Source: an uncultured Poribacteria bacterium (lineage in GTDB: Bacteria; Poribacteria; WGA-4E; WGA-3G). From it: a stretch of DNA of 64,000 bases. This document shows, one piece after another, positions 14,273 through 22,879 of this stretch (positions are counted from its first letter, which is position 1; each line of letters starts with the position of its first letter). The notes under the pieces are model-generated. The model did not search any database. It was not told the origin of the DNA and worked only from the letters and a program-made list of their open reading frames with translations. The position numbers and the translations under genes were made by a program. Where the stretch lies: positions 4,340,001-4,404,000 of the forward strand of contig CATQHZ010000001.1 of NCBI GenBank assembly GCA_958296135.1. Reading direction: 5' to 3'.

Positions 14273-15355
14273 ATGGCACATGTCACCTTAAAGGATGTCA
14301 CTAAAATTTACGATGGCGATGTCCTCGCCGTTGAAAAAGCAGATTTTCAGATTCCTGATGAATGCTTCACCGTGCTTGTCGGCCCATCGGGATGCGGCAA
14401 ATCGACGATTTTGCGGATGATCGCCGGGCTGGAAGAGATAACCCAAGGTGACATTTATATTGATGGAGAACGCATCAACGATATGCCGCCGAAGGATAGG
14501 GATATCGCCATGGTCTTCCAGAATTACGCGCTCTACCCGCACATGTCCGTCTATAAAAATATGGCGTTCGGGTTGAAACTGCGAAAGTATCCGAAAGCGG
14601 AAATCGAACAGCGAGTTCGAGAGGCAGCGGAAATTCTGAGCATCTCGCACCTGTTGGCGCGGAAGCCGAAGCATCTCTCCGGCGGCGAACGGCAGCGCGT
14701 CGCTGTCGGCCGCGCAATAGTCCGACATCCAAAGGTGTTTCTATTCGATGAACCGTTGAGTAACCTCGATGCAAAACTGCGCGTGCAAATGCGAATGGAA
14801 ATCAGCCGACTGCACGACAGGCTCAACGCCACCATCGTCTATGTCACGCACGACCAGGTTGAAGCGATGACGATGGGGGACCAGATTGTCGTCCTCAACG
14901 AAGGGAAAATCCAGCAGATTGCCGACCCGGGCACGCTGTATCATAACCCAGCGAATCAGTTTGTGGGCGGCTTCATCGGCACGCCGCCGATGAATTTTAT
15001 TCAGACCGGCATTCGCCGCGAAACACTCCAATTTGAAGAATTTGAAGTGCTGTTGACTGCCCGTCTCCAGGAAAAGTTGCAAGATTTTTCGAGAGATGCG
15101 GTGACACTCGGCATCCGTCCGGAGGACATCCAGGTCGGCGATGCATCGAAGAATACCGTGACAACGCGGGTGGAGTTAGTGGAGCCGCTCGGCAACCATG
15201 TGCTTTTGTATCTCCGAGCGGGGGAGAGTCATTTCATCGTGCAATCCGACGGTGTCACTATTCCGAGGCACGACGCACTGCTGAATGTCCATTTTAACAT
15301 GGACAAAGCGCATCTGTTTCATCCGGAGACAGGTGAATCGTTAACCGCCGTTTAG
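14273..15355 (+). CDS. ABC transporter ATP-binding protein, sugar (MalK/UgpC) type
   Basis: 360 residues. Walker A GPSGCGKST (about 37-45), signature LSGGERQRVAVGRAIV (about 135), Walker B VFLFDEPLSNLDAKLR and the switch VTHDQVEAMT are intact. The last 120 residues form the TOBE/regulatory domain (LGIRPEDIQVGD). This subfamily energises uptake of maltose, glycerol-3-phosphate or other sugars, and one ATPase can serve several permeases. No permease or binding protein gene is adjacent. AAGGAGG precedes the start. A terminator follows directly, so it is monocistronic. Confidence 0.9.
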   Translation: MAHVTLKDVTKIYDGDVLAVEKADFQIPDECFTVLVGPSGCGKSTILRMIAGLEEITQGDIYIDGERINDMPPKDRDIAMVFQNYALYPHMSVYKNMAFGLKLRKYPKAEIEQRVREAAEILSISHLLARKPKHLSGGERQRVAVGRAIVRHPKVFLFDEPLSNLDAKLRVQMRMEISRLHDRLNATIVYVTHDQVEAMTMGDQIVVLNEGKIQQIADPGTLYHNPANQFVGGFIGTPPMNFIQTGIRRETLQFEEFEVLLTARLQEKLQDFSRDAVTLGIRPEDIQVGDASKNTVTTRVELVEPLGNHVLLYLRAGESHFIVQSDGVTIPRHDALLNVHFNMDKAHLFHPETGESLTAV

Positions 15356-15364
15356 CCACCGGGG

Positions 15365-15393
15365 CGCCCTTTCTTCCCGTAGGGCGTTTTTTT
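15365..15393 (+). terminator. Intrinsic terminator after the ABC ATPase
   Basis: CGCCCT-TTCTTCCCGT-AGGGCG followed by seven T residues. Confidence 0.85.
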
Positions 15394-15401
15394 CGTCCGT
15401 A

Positions 15402-15650
15402 GTGCTGGGGCCCGGCGAGCGCGAATCGCCGAGGGTTTGCCTCGCGATCGTTCACGCGACAAGAAAGGCCCCTTTTACCGTAGCGCGAAGACCTGTCCCT
15501 CGCGCTCTCCCGATCGACAAGAAAGGCCCCTTTACCGTAGCGCGAGGGCCTGTCCCTCGCGATCGTTCACGCGACAAGAAAGGCCCCTTTTACCGTAGCG
15601 CGAGGGACAGGCGAGCGCGAATCGCCGAGGGTTTCCTCCGCCGTGCCGCG
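15402..15650. repeat. Cluster of REP-C palindromes in tandem
   Basis: Three near-identical units of about 60 bases, each with GTAGCGCGAGGGCCTGTCCC or a close variant and a linker GATCGTTCACGCGACAAGAA, bounded by GGCGAGCGCGAATCGCCGAG elements. No gene lies in this gap. Confidence 0.8.
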
Positions 15651-15653
15651 CTC

Positions 15654-16610
15654 TCACAATTCCTGAAGCTGCTGCCACGTTTCCTCGTCTATCGGGATGC
15701 CTTCTTTTTCTCGCTTGCGTTGCTCCTGAAACCCGCGTTCTCCCGGCACCCGAATGTCTGCGCACTTTTCCGATTTAAGATACGCGACGAACCGTGCTAT
15801 CTCCTCGCTGAAGCCGGGAAATCCGCGAAAATTGGCGATGTTGAGCACCATGACAAACAAACCGTTCCCCACGCGTGCGTCTTCGCCGCGGCTGCACCCT
15901 GCCCCCGTCAATGCGCCCGCGAGAATGTCAACAATCACGCTGAGCCCGAAGCCTTTGTAACCACCGAACGGCAAGAGAACCTCGCTGTCCGCATTCACGC
16001 GCCATTCAGGCGGAAGTGCCTCTCCACGATACTGTTTGAGACGCATCTTCCCCGAGGCCACAACGCTGGTAGCCATATCTAACACAATCGGTTCTTGATT
16101 TTTTATTGGCACAGCGCAGGCGAGGGGGTTAGTAGAGAGTCTACCTTCCGTGCCGCCGTACGGTGCAACGCAAGTACCGCCACCGTGGTCATTCGCCATA
16201 AGCAGGCCGAGCATCTCGGCATCTGCGGCGAGGCAGGCGTATCCACCTAACCTGCCGCTCTCGTTGCATCGCGAAACTGCGACGGTGCTGATGTCGGTGT
16301 GGCGTGCCTTCTGAATTGCGATTTCAACGGCGCGCGTCGCAATGACAGGACCGAAACCCCAATGCCCGTCTAGCACGGCGATTGATGCGGATTCTTTCAC
16401 CGTGTCAAGCGGAGCACCAGGCTGAATAAGTCCGGCTTCCAGTTCCCGCACATATTTCGGCAGATGGATGACTCCGTGTGAATCGTGTCCGACACGATTT
16501 GCGTCCACCATAGAGCGGGTGACGATTGTGGCTTCCGCTGCCGGCACATCCCATTTTTGGAAGACATTGAGACAGAGTTGCGTCAGTTTTTTTGCGGTAA
16601 GGTTTGGCAT
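15654..16610 (-). CDS. Malate/L-lactate (Ldh2) family dehydrogenase
   Basis: 318 residues, somewhat shorter than the usual 330-360. Family marks are ANRVGHDSHGV with the catalytic His, LDGHWGFGPV, the Rossmann-independent NAD-binding region MLGLLMANDHGGG, STNPLACAVPIKNQEPIVLD and GGYKGFGLSVIVDILAGAL. These enzymes oxidise 2-hydroxyacids with NAD(P). Between the VASGKMRLKQYRGEALPPEW segment and GGYKGF some residues found in typical members are missing, so substrate range may differ. It is flanked on both sides by repeat arrays. Confidence 0.85.
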   Translation of the reverse strand: MPNLTAKKLTQLCLNVFQKWDVPAAEATIVTRSMVDANRVGHDSHGVIHLPKYVRELEAGLIQPGAPLDTVKESASIAVLDGHWGFGPVIATRAVEIAIQKARHTDISTVAVSRCNESGRLGGYACLAADAEMLGLLMANDHGGGTCVAPYGGTEGRLSTNPLACAVPIKNQEPIVLDMATSVVASGKMRLKQYRGEALPPEWRVNADSEVLLPFGGYKGFGLSVIVDILAGALTGAGCSRGEDARVGNGLFVMVLNIANFRGFPGFSEEIARFVAYLKSEKCADIRVPGERGFQEQRKREKEGIPIDEETWQQLQEL

Positions 16611-16682
16611 TGTGTTGCTCCTAAATGTGAGATGCTAATATTTTATGTGGGGCGGGATTGGTTGTCAAGTGCAAAGACTACC

Positions 16683-16950
16683 CCTTTCACCGTACGGCCC
16701 CTTTTCACCGTAGCGCGAGGGCCGTTACGCCGAAACGTTGTCATCTCTGCAGCCTCGCTGCAGAGATGTCCACTGTCCCTCGCGAGCGTTCACGCGACAA
16801 GAAAGGCCCCTTTTACCGTAGCGCGAGGGCCTGTCCCTCGCGAAGCCCAGACCCACGAAAAACAGCCCCGCAACCCCGGACACCATCTTCTCCGCAGATC
16901 GGTGCATGGCGCAGCACAGGACCGCGCCCTACGGACGAAGGGGCCTTTCA
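16683..16950. repeat. Mixed REP-C units and an inverted CATCTCTGCAG element
   Basis: Contains CGTAGCGCGAGGGC copies and CATCTCTGCAG-CCTCG-CTGCAGAGATG (16741-16768). The latter recurs at 47709-47736, also followed by TCCACTGTCCCTCGC. No ORF here is credible. Confidence 0.7.
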
Positions 16951-17432
16951 ACCGCAGCGCGGCGGCCTGTCAGCCGCGAGCGTTATCGTTTCTCCGATGC
17001 ATGGCGAGGGACAGGCCCTCGCCCTACGGACGAAGGGGCCTTTCAACCGTAGCGCGGCGACCTGTCAGCCGCGAGCGTTCGCGCAAGGCACGGCGCAGCA
17101 CAGGACCGCGCCCTACGGACGAAGGGGCCTCTTAACCGCAGCGCGGCGGCCTGTCAGCCGCGAGCGTTATCGTTTCTCCGATGCACGGCGCGGCACAGGA
17201 CCGCGCCCTACGGACGAAGGGGCCTTTTCACCGTAGCGCGGCGGCCTGTCAGCCGCGAGCGTTATCGTTTCTCCGATGCATGGCGCAGCACAGGACCGCG
17301 CCCTACGGATGAAGGGGCCTTTTCACCGTAGCGCGGCGGCCTGTCAGCCGCGAGCGTTCGCGCAAGGCATGGCGCAGCACAGGACCGCGCCCTACGGCAG
17401 CCACCAGCCCTGTCCCTCGCGAGCGTTCGCGC
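16951..17432. repeat. Tandem array of about 95-bp hairpin units
   Basis: Five copies of TAGCGCGGCGGCCTGTCAGC (or one-base variants) start at 16954, 17049, 17138, 17233 and 17328. Each is followed by a partner hairpin and CCTACGGACGAAGGGGCC. Each unit holds GCGGC-GGCCTGTCA-GCCGC. The array ends just before the sulfatase promoter. Confidence 0.8.
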
Positions 17433-17443
17433 ACGGAAAAAGA

Positions 17444-17472
17444 TTGACATTCCGCCGAAATTCAGGTATACT
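17444..17472 (+). promoter_or_regulatory. Promoter of the sulfatase gene
   Basis: -35 TTGACA (17444-17449), 17 bases, -10 TATACT (17467-17472). Confidence 0.8.
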
Positions 17473-17499
17473 ATCATAAATCTTTAACAGGAATGGCTT

Positions 17500-19107
17500 A
17501 TGAACTCACCACATCGCCCGAATATTCTTTGGATTTCATTAGAGGATACAACCCCACGCTTCGGTTGTTATGGGGATGCAGTCGCACGCACGCCGAATAT
17601 CGACACACTTGCCAGCGGCGGATGCCGGTTCCCGAATGCGTTCTCCACCGCCGGAGTCTGCGCGCCGAGCCGCTCGGCGATCATCACCGGGATGTACCAG
17701 ACCTCCATCGGCACGCATCACATGCGCACGACGCACACGAACCAGAACACGCCCGACATGCCGACTCCGTATGCCGCCGTGCCGCCGCCTTATGTCAAGA
17801 CGTTCACGGAATATCTACGCGGCGCAGGCTATTATTGCACGAACAACAGCAAAACCGATTATCAGTTCACGCCGCCAAGCACGGCGTGGGACGACTGCAG
17901 CAACACGGGACACTGGCGGAATCGGGAGGCGGGACAACCGTTCTTTTCTGTCTTCAACCCTACCGTCACGCACGAAAGTGGGATGTGGGAGCGCGAAAAT
18001 GGCCGGCCCTTAACGACAAATCCTGATGACGTGCAATTACCGCCCTACCTGCCGAATACACCGAAATCGCGCGAGGCATTGGCCCGCCACTACGATAACC
18101 TCGCCACTGCCGATGCACGCGTCGGGGAACTCTTAACTCAGTTGGAAGAAGACGGACTCGCCGACAATACCATCGTCTTCCTCTGGAGTGACCACGGTGA
18201 AGGGCTCCCGCGCGGAAAGCGTTGGCCCTATGATGCAGGCATTCGGATTCCGCTGATTGTGCGCTGGCCCGGTGAAATGTCGCCTGACAGCGTCAGTGAA
18301 CAACTCGTGAGTCTCATCGATCTGGGGCCGACAGTGTTATCGTTGTGTGGCGTGGAAGCACCGGCGCATCTACAAGGACAACCCTTCCTCGGCCCACAAG
18401 CGGTGGAACGGAACTATATCTTCGCCACCCGCGACCGTTACGATGAGTCTTACGACAGGGTGCGCGCCGTGCGCGATAAACGCTATAAATACATCAGGAA
18501 TTATTACCCCGAAAAGCCCTATCTGCTCTGGATCCCGTATCGCAACCGGCACCCAGTGATGCAGGAAATGTGGCGGCTCTACGCCGAAGGCACATTGGAC
18601 GGAGACCCGGCGGTGATGTTCCAGTATCCCCGGCCCGCTGAGGAACTTTACAACGTTGAGAACGACCGGTATGAGCTCAACAACTTAGCATCGGAGCCCG
18701 GGCATCGCGATGTACTGGAACGGATGCGCGGCGCGCTAGCACAGTGGCAAGCCGATTTCGGCGACATGGGGGACATCCCCGAAGAACAGATGGTCGCGAG
18801 GTGGTATCCCGATGGAAAACAACCGCAAACTGCCGCGCCAATTTTCATTCCGATTAACGCAGCGAACCCCGGCATGGAGGTGGCAGCGTCGGGTGGGCAA
18901 TGGGCGGCACCGCTGCTATTGCAACTTCACTGCGCCACGCAGGGCGCGTCTATTGCGTGGACGATGGAGCCGGGTGAAGATGCGCGCTGGCTGTTGTATA
19001 CGGAGCCGTTGCGGATGCCGAGAGGCGAGACCACGGTGCGCGCCAAGGCGGTCCGCATCGGTTATCAGGAGAGTGATGAGCGAGTGATGGCGGTGGAGGT
19101 TGCGTAG
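17500..19107 (+). CDS. Sulfatase (type I, formylglycine-dependent)
   Basis: 535 residues. RPNILWISLEDTTPRFGCYG gives the metal-binding aspartates. Cys54 in VCAPSRSAIITG fits the C-x-P-S-R rule for conversion to formylglycine. DHGEGLPRGKRWPYDAG resembles the N-sulfoglucosamine sulfohydrolase branch, and LYNVENDRYELNNLA is the usual C-terminal signature. The last 80 residues (LHCATQGASIAWTMEPGED and following) look like a chitobiase/beta-hexosaminidase C-terminal (Fn3-like) domain. There is no signal peptide at the chosen start. AGGA lies eight bases upstream; an ATG at 17493 is in another frame. No maturase gene is in the window. Confidence 0.92.
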   Translation: MNSPHRPNILWISLEDTTPRFGCYGDAVARTPNIDTLASGGCRFPNAFSTAGVCAPSRSAIITGMYQTSIGTHHMRTTHTNQNTPDMPTPYAAVPPPYVKTFTEYLRGAGYYCTNNSKTDYQFTPPSTAWDDCSNTGHWRNREAGQPFFSVFNPTVTHESGMWERENGRPLTTNPDDVQLPPYLPNTPKSREALARHYDNLATADARVGELLTQLEEDGLADNTIVFLWSDHGEGLPRGKRWPYDAGIRIPLIVRWPGEMSPDSVSEQLVSLIDLGPTVLSLCGVEAPAHLQGQPFLGPQAVERNYIFATRDRYDESYDRVRAVRDKRYKYIRNYYPEKPYLLWIPYRNRHPVMQEMWRLYAEGTLDGDPAVMFQYPRPAEELYNVENDRYELNNLASEPGHRDVLERMRGALAQWQADFGDMGDIPEEQMVARWYPDGKQPQTAAPIFIPINAANPGMEVAASGGQWAAPLLLQLHCATQGASIAWTMEPGEDARWLLYTEPLRMPRGETTVRAKAVRIGYQESDERVMAVEVA

Positions 19108-19200
19108 CGCGAGGCCCTGTCCCTCGCGTCCCCTCTTTTGTGAGTATCTCTATCTTCGCACGAAGCAGCCCGCGGGGTTACAAACCTCGCCTGCCGATAA
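19104..19200. repeat. REP-C and REP-A copies at the break of a truncated gene
   Basis: TAGCGCGAGGCCCTGTCCCT (19104-19123) followed by CGCGGGGTTACAAACCTCGC (19172-19191). The sulfatase stop is inside the first. Confidence 0.6.
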
Positions 19201-19202
19201 AA

Positions 19203-20161
19203 AATGGGGTTGGCTCAGTTTCGCGCTCATCGGCATCGGGATTTTGACTGCCATCGCGCAACTCAAGCCGCCGCCGAATACCGGATTCGCCATCGATTGG
19301 AAATTTGACTACGAAACAGAGCACTTCTTCAAAGTGCTGAAGCTCATCTCGCGCGCATATCTGCCTATCCCGAAGCCAACGCGCCACTTTTGGAATTCGC
19401 AGCAACTTGAGGCATACCCGCTCTTCCAAACCCTCCAGATGCCGCTCTGTTTTCTCCTCATTCTCTTCGGCGTCGGGTTGACATGTAAACGCCCTACCGC
19501 CTTGCTCATCTATCTCACCGCAACACTCGGACTGCTCGCGTTTTTCTATGTCAAGTATTACGGCAGCATCCGTCACCACGGATTCCTATTCCTGACATTT
19601 CTGACGGTTGCGTGGATTTATCGGGAGTGTCCGGAGATAGGGACAGATGCACAGTTGAAAACCGCGCCTACCGACAGCGAGGAAACGCGTCCGGCACGCG
19701 CGTTCAGCATCATCCTCACCCTCATCCTCGGCTGCCATTTTATGGGTGGTGTCATCGCCGTTAGCATGGATACCCGACATATTTTCTCTTGCGGCAAACA
19801 GACAGCTGAATATATCAAGGCACAAGGGATGCAGGAGATGCCGATGGTAGGCGACACAGATTTCGCCGCTAGCACCATCGTCGGGTATTTAGAGAAAGCG
19901 GTTATTTACTATCCGCGCGGAAGGCGGTTCGGTTCATTTATCCGTTGGGACAGCGCGCGCACTACGGATGTTCCCGACGCGGCTGTCATTGAAGCGGCAA
20001 AAGTGTTAAGCACGCAGACTTCACAACCGGTGCTGATTATCCTGAACCGCGCCGTGAGCGCGCAGCTGCAGGAACGGTATCGTCTCATCAACGTGGCACA
20101 TTTTACCGGTTCTACCATCAGCGACGAAGAATTCTCCCTTTATCAAATGCCCGCGCACTAA
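19203..20161 (+). pseudogene. 5'-truncated multi-pass membrane protein
   Basis: The frame is open from the repeat at 19104 and reads WGWLSFALIGIGILTAIAQ, several further membrane helices (PLCFLLILFGVGLTC; LLIYLTATLGLLAFFYVKYY; FSIILTLILGCHFMGGVIAV), then a soluble tail ending QMPAH. It resembles the C-terminal half of a glycosyltransferase-39-like or similar polytopic protein. There is no start codon with a ribosome site: the frame enters from repeat sequence and the first internal ATG is far downstream. The N-terminal half is therefore missing, apparently broken at the repeats. A REP-A copy (19649-19677) is in frame as AQLKTAPTDS. Confidence 0.55.
19649..19677. repeat. REP-A palindrome inside the membrane protein ORF
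   Basis: GCACAGTTGAAAACCGCGCC then TACCGACAG. It matches the intergenic copy at 9959 at about 26 of 30 positions and is translated QLKTAPTD. Confidence 0.75.
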
Positions 20162-20215
20162 AAAAGCGACAATTTTCCGTTAAATTCAAAAAAAGTCATT
20201 TTTTTCGTTTTTTAT

Positions 20216-20255
20216 GGTACCTTTTGCGCGAAATTCACGTCTAACGTGTTAAAAG
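20216..20255 (+). promoter_or_regulatory. Candidate ECF-sigma promoter (copy 1)
   Basis: GGTACC (20216-20221), 16 bases, then CGTCTAACGTGTTAAAAG (20238-20255). The same boxes with the same spacing lie before the ECF sigma gene (32617-32656, minus strand). An A/T-rich tract precedes both. The layout matches -35/-10 pairs of ECF promoters, with CGTCTAA as the -10. Confidence 0.65.
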
Positions 20256-20398
20256 CAGGTATATCCAAAAAAGTTGGGCCATTTCTCCGAAAATGCCCTA
20301 CAATGAGGAGATATAATGATGCTGAGCAACATTGGCGATGGATTTTTCCGCATGTCAACAGTCTCTCTTTTAGAGGGAGGCAAACGGAGGAAATCAAA

Positions 20399-20887
20399 AT
20401 GAAAACGGCAGTGAAATGCCTAACGCTCATCGGGATACTTGCGCTGTTCAGCCTTGTTATCACCGATATTGCTCCCACGGATCACCCGCCCTCAAGGCAG
20501 GAATCTCGCTGGGTAGGCAACGTCTACGGTTCGGTTGAGATATGGGGGCTCAGTTGGAATCACCCCCGTACAAGCACCTCGCACCACGTCTCTGTCTCTA
20601 ACGAGAGCGACTTCAACGCGAGTTACCTTTACGAGTTTAAGCATTCAATCCTTGAAGGCGGGGGACATGAGATAAAGATGCCTAACCCACCGGTGGAGGT
20701 AACGCTTAAGCCCGATGAGGACGCTGTCTTCATGAAGACAGCGAGTCTCGGATTTACCAATCTCAACAATCTTGGGATCGAGCCTAACGGCATGTTTACA
20801 GTCTCTGCTTACAGCCGCGTCGAGATTCACGCAAGGGGTGCCCGCGGTGGCTGGAAAGTGACACTTAAGCATAGGTTCAACGAATAA
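20399..20887 (+). CDS. Exported protein of unknown function
   Basis: 162 residues. MKTAVKCLTLIGILALFSLV is a signal peptide. The mature part is mostly beta, with NVYGSVEIWGLSWNHPRTST and a C-terminal SAYSRVEIHARGARGGWKVT. No family is recognised. GGAGG precedes the start by nine bases; the frame is open upstream but unlikely to be translated. It lies about 150 bases behind the candidate ECF promoter, which suggests envelope-stress or similar control. Confidence 0.6.
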   Translation: MKTAVKCLTLIGILALFSLVITDIAPTDHPPSRQESRWVGNVYGSVEIWGLSWNHPRTSTSHHVSVSNESDFNASYLYEFKHSILEGGGHEIKMPNPPVEVTLKPDEDAVFMKTASLGFTNLNNLGIEPNGMFTVSAYSRVEIHARGARGGWKVTLKHRFNE

Positions 20888-20975
20888 GGCGGCTTCAGCC
20901 ACCGCATCCGCGTTGCCTGTCACGCTGAGGGGGTGACAGGCAACGGCGCCGCTCTTAAGAGCAGGAGAAATACCC

Positions 20976-22064
20976 ATGAACAGACACAAAATCGGCAGCG
21001 TTTGGCGATACGCCGCCGCGCTCTGCCTCCTCTGCTTATGCGTTCACCGGCCCACGGTTGCAGACATCGTCTTCACCTCCAACCGCGATGGACAACTAGC
21101 GTCGCTTGACAACGAAATCTACATCATGAACGATGAGGGCAGCAACGTCCGCCGGATAACATACGATGGACACCGGAAAAGACTCGTACGGTGGTCTCCC
21201 GATGGCAGGCACCTCCTGTTTTCCATGGATTTAGCCCCCGTCACTCCCGGCGAGGAGAAACAGAATGACATCTTCCTGATGCATCTGGGCAGGCACCGGG
21301 TGCAGACACTCATCGAACATCCGGCGCTAGATGGCCAGGTGGCTTGGGCCCCCGATGGCCAGCGCATTGCCTTTTCAAGCACGCGGAACGGCCTATTGGA
21401 AATCTATGTGCTGCATCTCAATAGCGGGGCACTCCAGCAACTGACGCACAGCGAGGCCGAAGTCCGTGGATACGCAATGGCACCGGACTGGGCGCCCAAT
21501 GGCCGCGAGATTGCCTACGAACTCGCGTTGCCCGGGCAAGGCCGGCACATCTACATCATGGATGCGGATGGAAAACGGAATCGGCCCCTCGTCAAGCAAG
21601 CACCCCTTATCCTAGGGACAACCTTGATGAACTTCAGTCCACGCTGGGCACCGGACGGTGAACGTATTCTCTATCGCGCGGTGACGTCCGTACTAGAAGG
21701 AAACACCTTTCGATTGGCTTCAGCACGTTTCATCATTCGCGACAGACAGGGTGCCACCCCCCGAGCCCTTGACACCCCAGACACTTGGCGACTCAACGCA
21801 GCGTGCTGGGCTGAGGAGGGAGCGGTGATTCTTTTTGCTGCATCCGAAACTGACTCCTTGATGGACACAGTTAGGCCGCCTTACGATATCTATCGCTATG
21901 AACTTGCCAGTCGACAGATTACCAACCTCACTAACCATCCTAGTGAGGATTGGGCGGCGGACTGGACAGCTCACAGTCTTCCTGTTTCCACTACGGGGAA
22001 ACTCACCACGCAATGGAGCCAGATAAAGGCCGGCAAGTCGTCAAGCGGCCATCCCCCTTTTTAG
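20976..22064 (+). CDS. Exported TolB-like beta-propeller (PD40 repeats)
   Basis: 362 residues. A signal peptide (YAAALCLLCLCVHRPTVADI) precedes several PD40 blades: IVFTSNRDG, VRWSPDGRHLLFS, VAWAPDGQRIAFSSTRNG, LEIYVLHLNSG, APDWAPNGREIAYE, HIYIMDADGK and SPRWAPDGERILYR. TolB-type propellers act as periplasmic protein-binding platforms. The C-terminus VSTTGKLTTQWSQIKAGKSS carries the shared tail seen in three other exported proteins, here with a short extension. AGCAGGAG precedes the start. Its relation to the upstream ECF-controlled gene is open; the gap is under 90 bases, so they may be co-transcribed. Confidence 0.85.
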   Translation: MNRHKIGSVWRYAAALCLLCLCVHRPTVADIVFTSNRDGQLASLDNEIYIMNDEGSNVRRITYDGHRKRLVRWSPDGRHLLFSMDLAPVTPGEEKQNDIFLMHLGRHRVQTLIEHPALDGQVAWAPDGQRIAFSSTRNGLLEIYVLHLNSGALQQLTHSEAEVRGYAMAPDWAPNGREIAYELALPGQGRHIYIMDADGKRNRPLVKQAPLILGTTLMNFSPRWAPDGERILYRAVTSVLEGNTFRLASARFIIRDRQGATPRALDTPDTWRLNAACWAEEGAVILFAASETDSLMDTVRPPYDIYRYELASRQITNLTNHPSEDWAADWTAHSLPVSTTGKLTTQWSQIKAGKSSSGHPPF

Positions 22065-22127
22065 CCGCTGCATCCCTTGGCGTGCGAGATGCTACGTAGA
22101 TTGGGGTTTTAGGTTACGGACGCGCTT

Positions 22128-22436
22128 TCAGTGAACGGGTGTCAGCCGGCGCGAACGCCCGTTCATTCTAATAGGAGAATAGAAACCATGAACATCAAAC
22201 CCATACATGCCATCGACATTCTCGTGATATAGGCGCACCAGCTCCTTGGAAACAGCGTCACGAACCTCTTTACGAAGGGCACGACGCAACACCACATCCA
22301 CCTTGCACCCGAACTTATCATCCAAGAAATCCCCAAGTCTGACAAGATGGAACAGACTAGCACCGGCATCGAAATCTACCAACAGAGCCAAGTCGCTCGC
22401 CGCACTACGGCGACGGACGTATAGAGAATAGCCACT
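22128..22436 (-). pseudogene. Remnant of an MntA-type nucleotidyltransferase
   Basis: The minus strand reads SDLALLVDFDAGASLFHLVR then LGDFLDDKFGCKVDVVLRRA, the C-terminal half of the small NTP-transferase family of MntA/HepT-type antitoxins. The essential GS-x-ARGE start of the fold is gone: upstream it decays into VRRRSAASDL, and the only in-frame ATG-like start falls after the metal-binding aspartates. No HepT/HEPN partner is next to it. Confidence 0.6.
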
Positions 22437-22809
22437 GAGCCAAACTCAAGATTGCACTCAATGTCGCAACCCCGCCAAAAATCCACATCCCTAACCGAGT
22501 CTTGGCATGATGGGCATTGACCTCATTACGCGCACGCGCTTCAAGCGTACCGCGTATCCACGCAACGTCTACTTTAACATCCGCAACATCCGCCTGCGTC
22601 TGCTTCACATCTGCCTGCGTCTGTTTTCCATCCACCTGCGTCTGCTTCACATCTGCCTGCGTCTGTTTTCCATCCACCTGCGTCTGCTTCACATCCGCCT
22701 GCGTCTGCTTGATATCAGTTTGCATCTGGGGAATAGGGGCAGTCTGCACCTCCAGCTTCGTTAGCCTATCTCCCTGTGCTTCCAACATCTCACGGGTTTC
22801 GCTATCCAT
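22405..22809 (-). CDS. Coiled-coil protein with C-terminal membrane anchor
   Basis: 134 residues. MDSETREMLEAQGDRLTKLE is followed by repeats of KQTQADV and KQTQVDG (about residues 32-75), encoded by a 42-base DNA repeat. One membrane helix (LGMWIFGGVATLSAILSLAQ) is near the C-terminus. The layout matches XhlA-like small proteins, known from phage and prophage lysis modules, but similar proteins also occur as lone genes. The start follows GGAGGTG. Its 3' end overlaps the nucleotidyltransferase remnant by some 30 bases. Confidence 0.65.
   Translation of the reverse strand: MDSETREMLEAQGDRLTKLEVQTAPIPQMQTDIKQTQADVKQTQVDGKQTQADVKQTQVDGKQTQADVKQTQADVADVKVDVAWIRGTLEARARNEVNAHHAKTRLGMWIFGGVATLSAILSLAQWLFSIRPSP
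22592..22712. repeat. 42-bp tandem repeat within the coiled-coil gene
   Basis: Alternating 21-base units CGTCTGCTTCACATCTGCCT and CGTCTGTTTTCCATCCACCT in about 2.5 double copies. Copy number changes would stay in frame and lengthen or shorten the coil. Confidence 0.8.
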
Positions 22810-22839
22810 AGTCACACCTCCATTATTGTTTTGACAACT

Positions 22840-22868
22840 ATTATACGACATTCCAGGAGAAAAATCAA
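22840..22868 (-). promoter_or_regulatory. Promoter of the coiled-coil gene
   Basis: -35 TTGATT (22863-22868), 17 bases, -10 TATAAT (22840-22845) on the minus strand. Confidence 0.7.
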
Positions 22869-22879
22869 GCTTAAACCGC

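Noticed and set aside
15402-17477. ORFs of up to 226 codons rich in Arg, Pro, Thr and Ser
   Set aside because: They run through tandem palindromic repeats and have no ribosome sites or family features.
17493-18026. ATG seven bases before the sulfatase start
   Set aside because: Its frame lacks the sulfatase motifs; spacing from AGGA fits the ATG at 17500.
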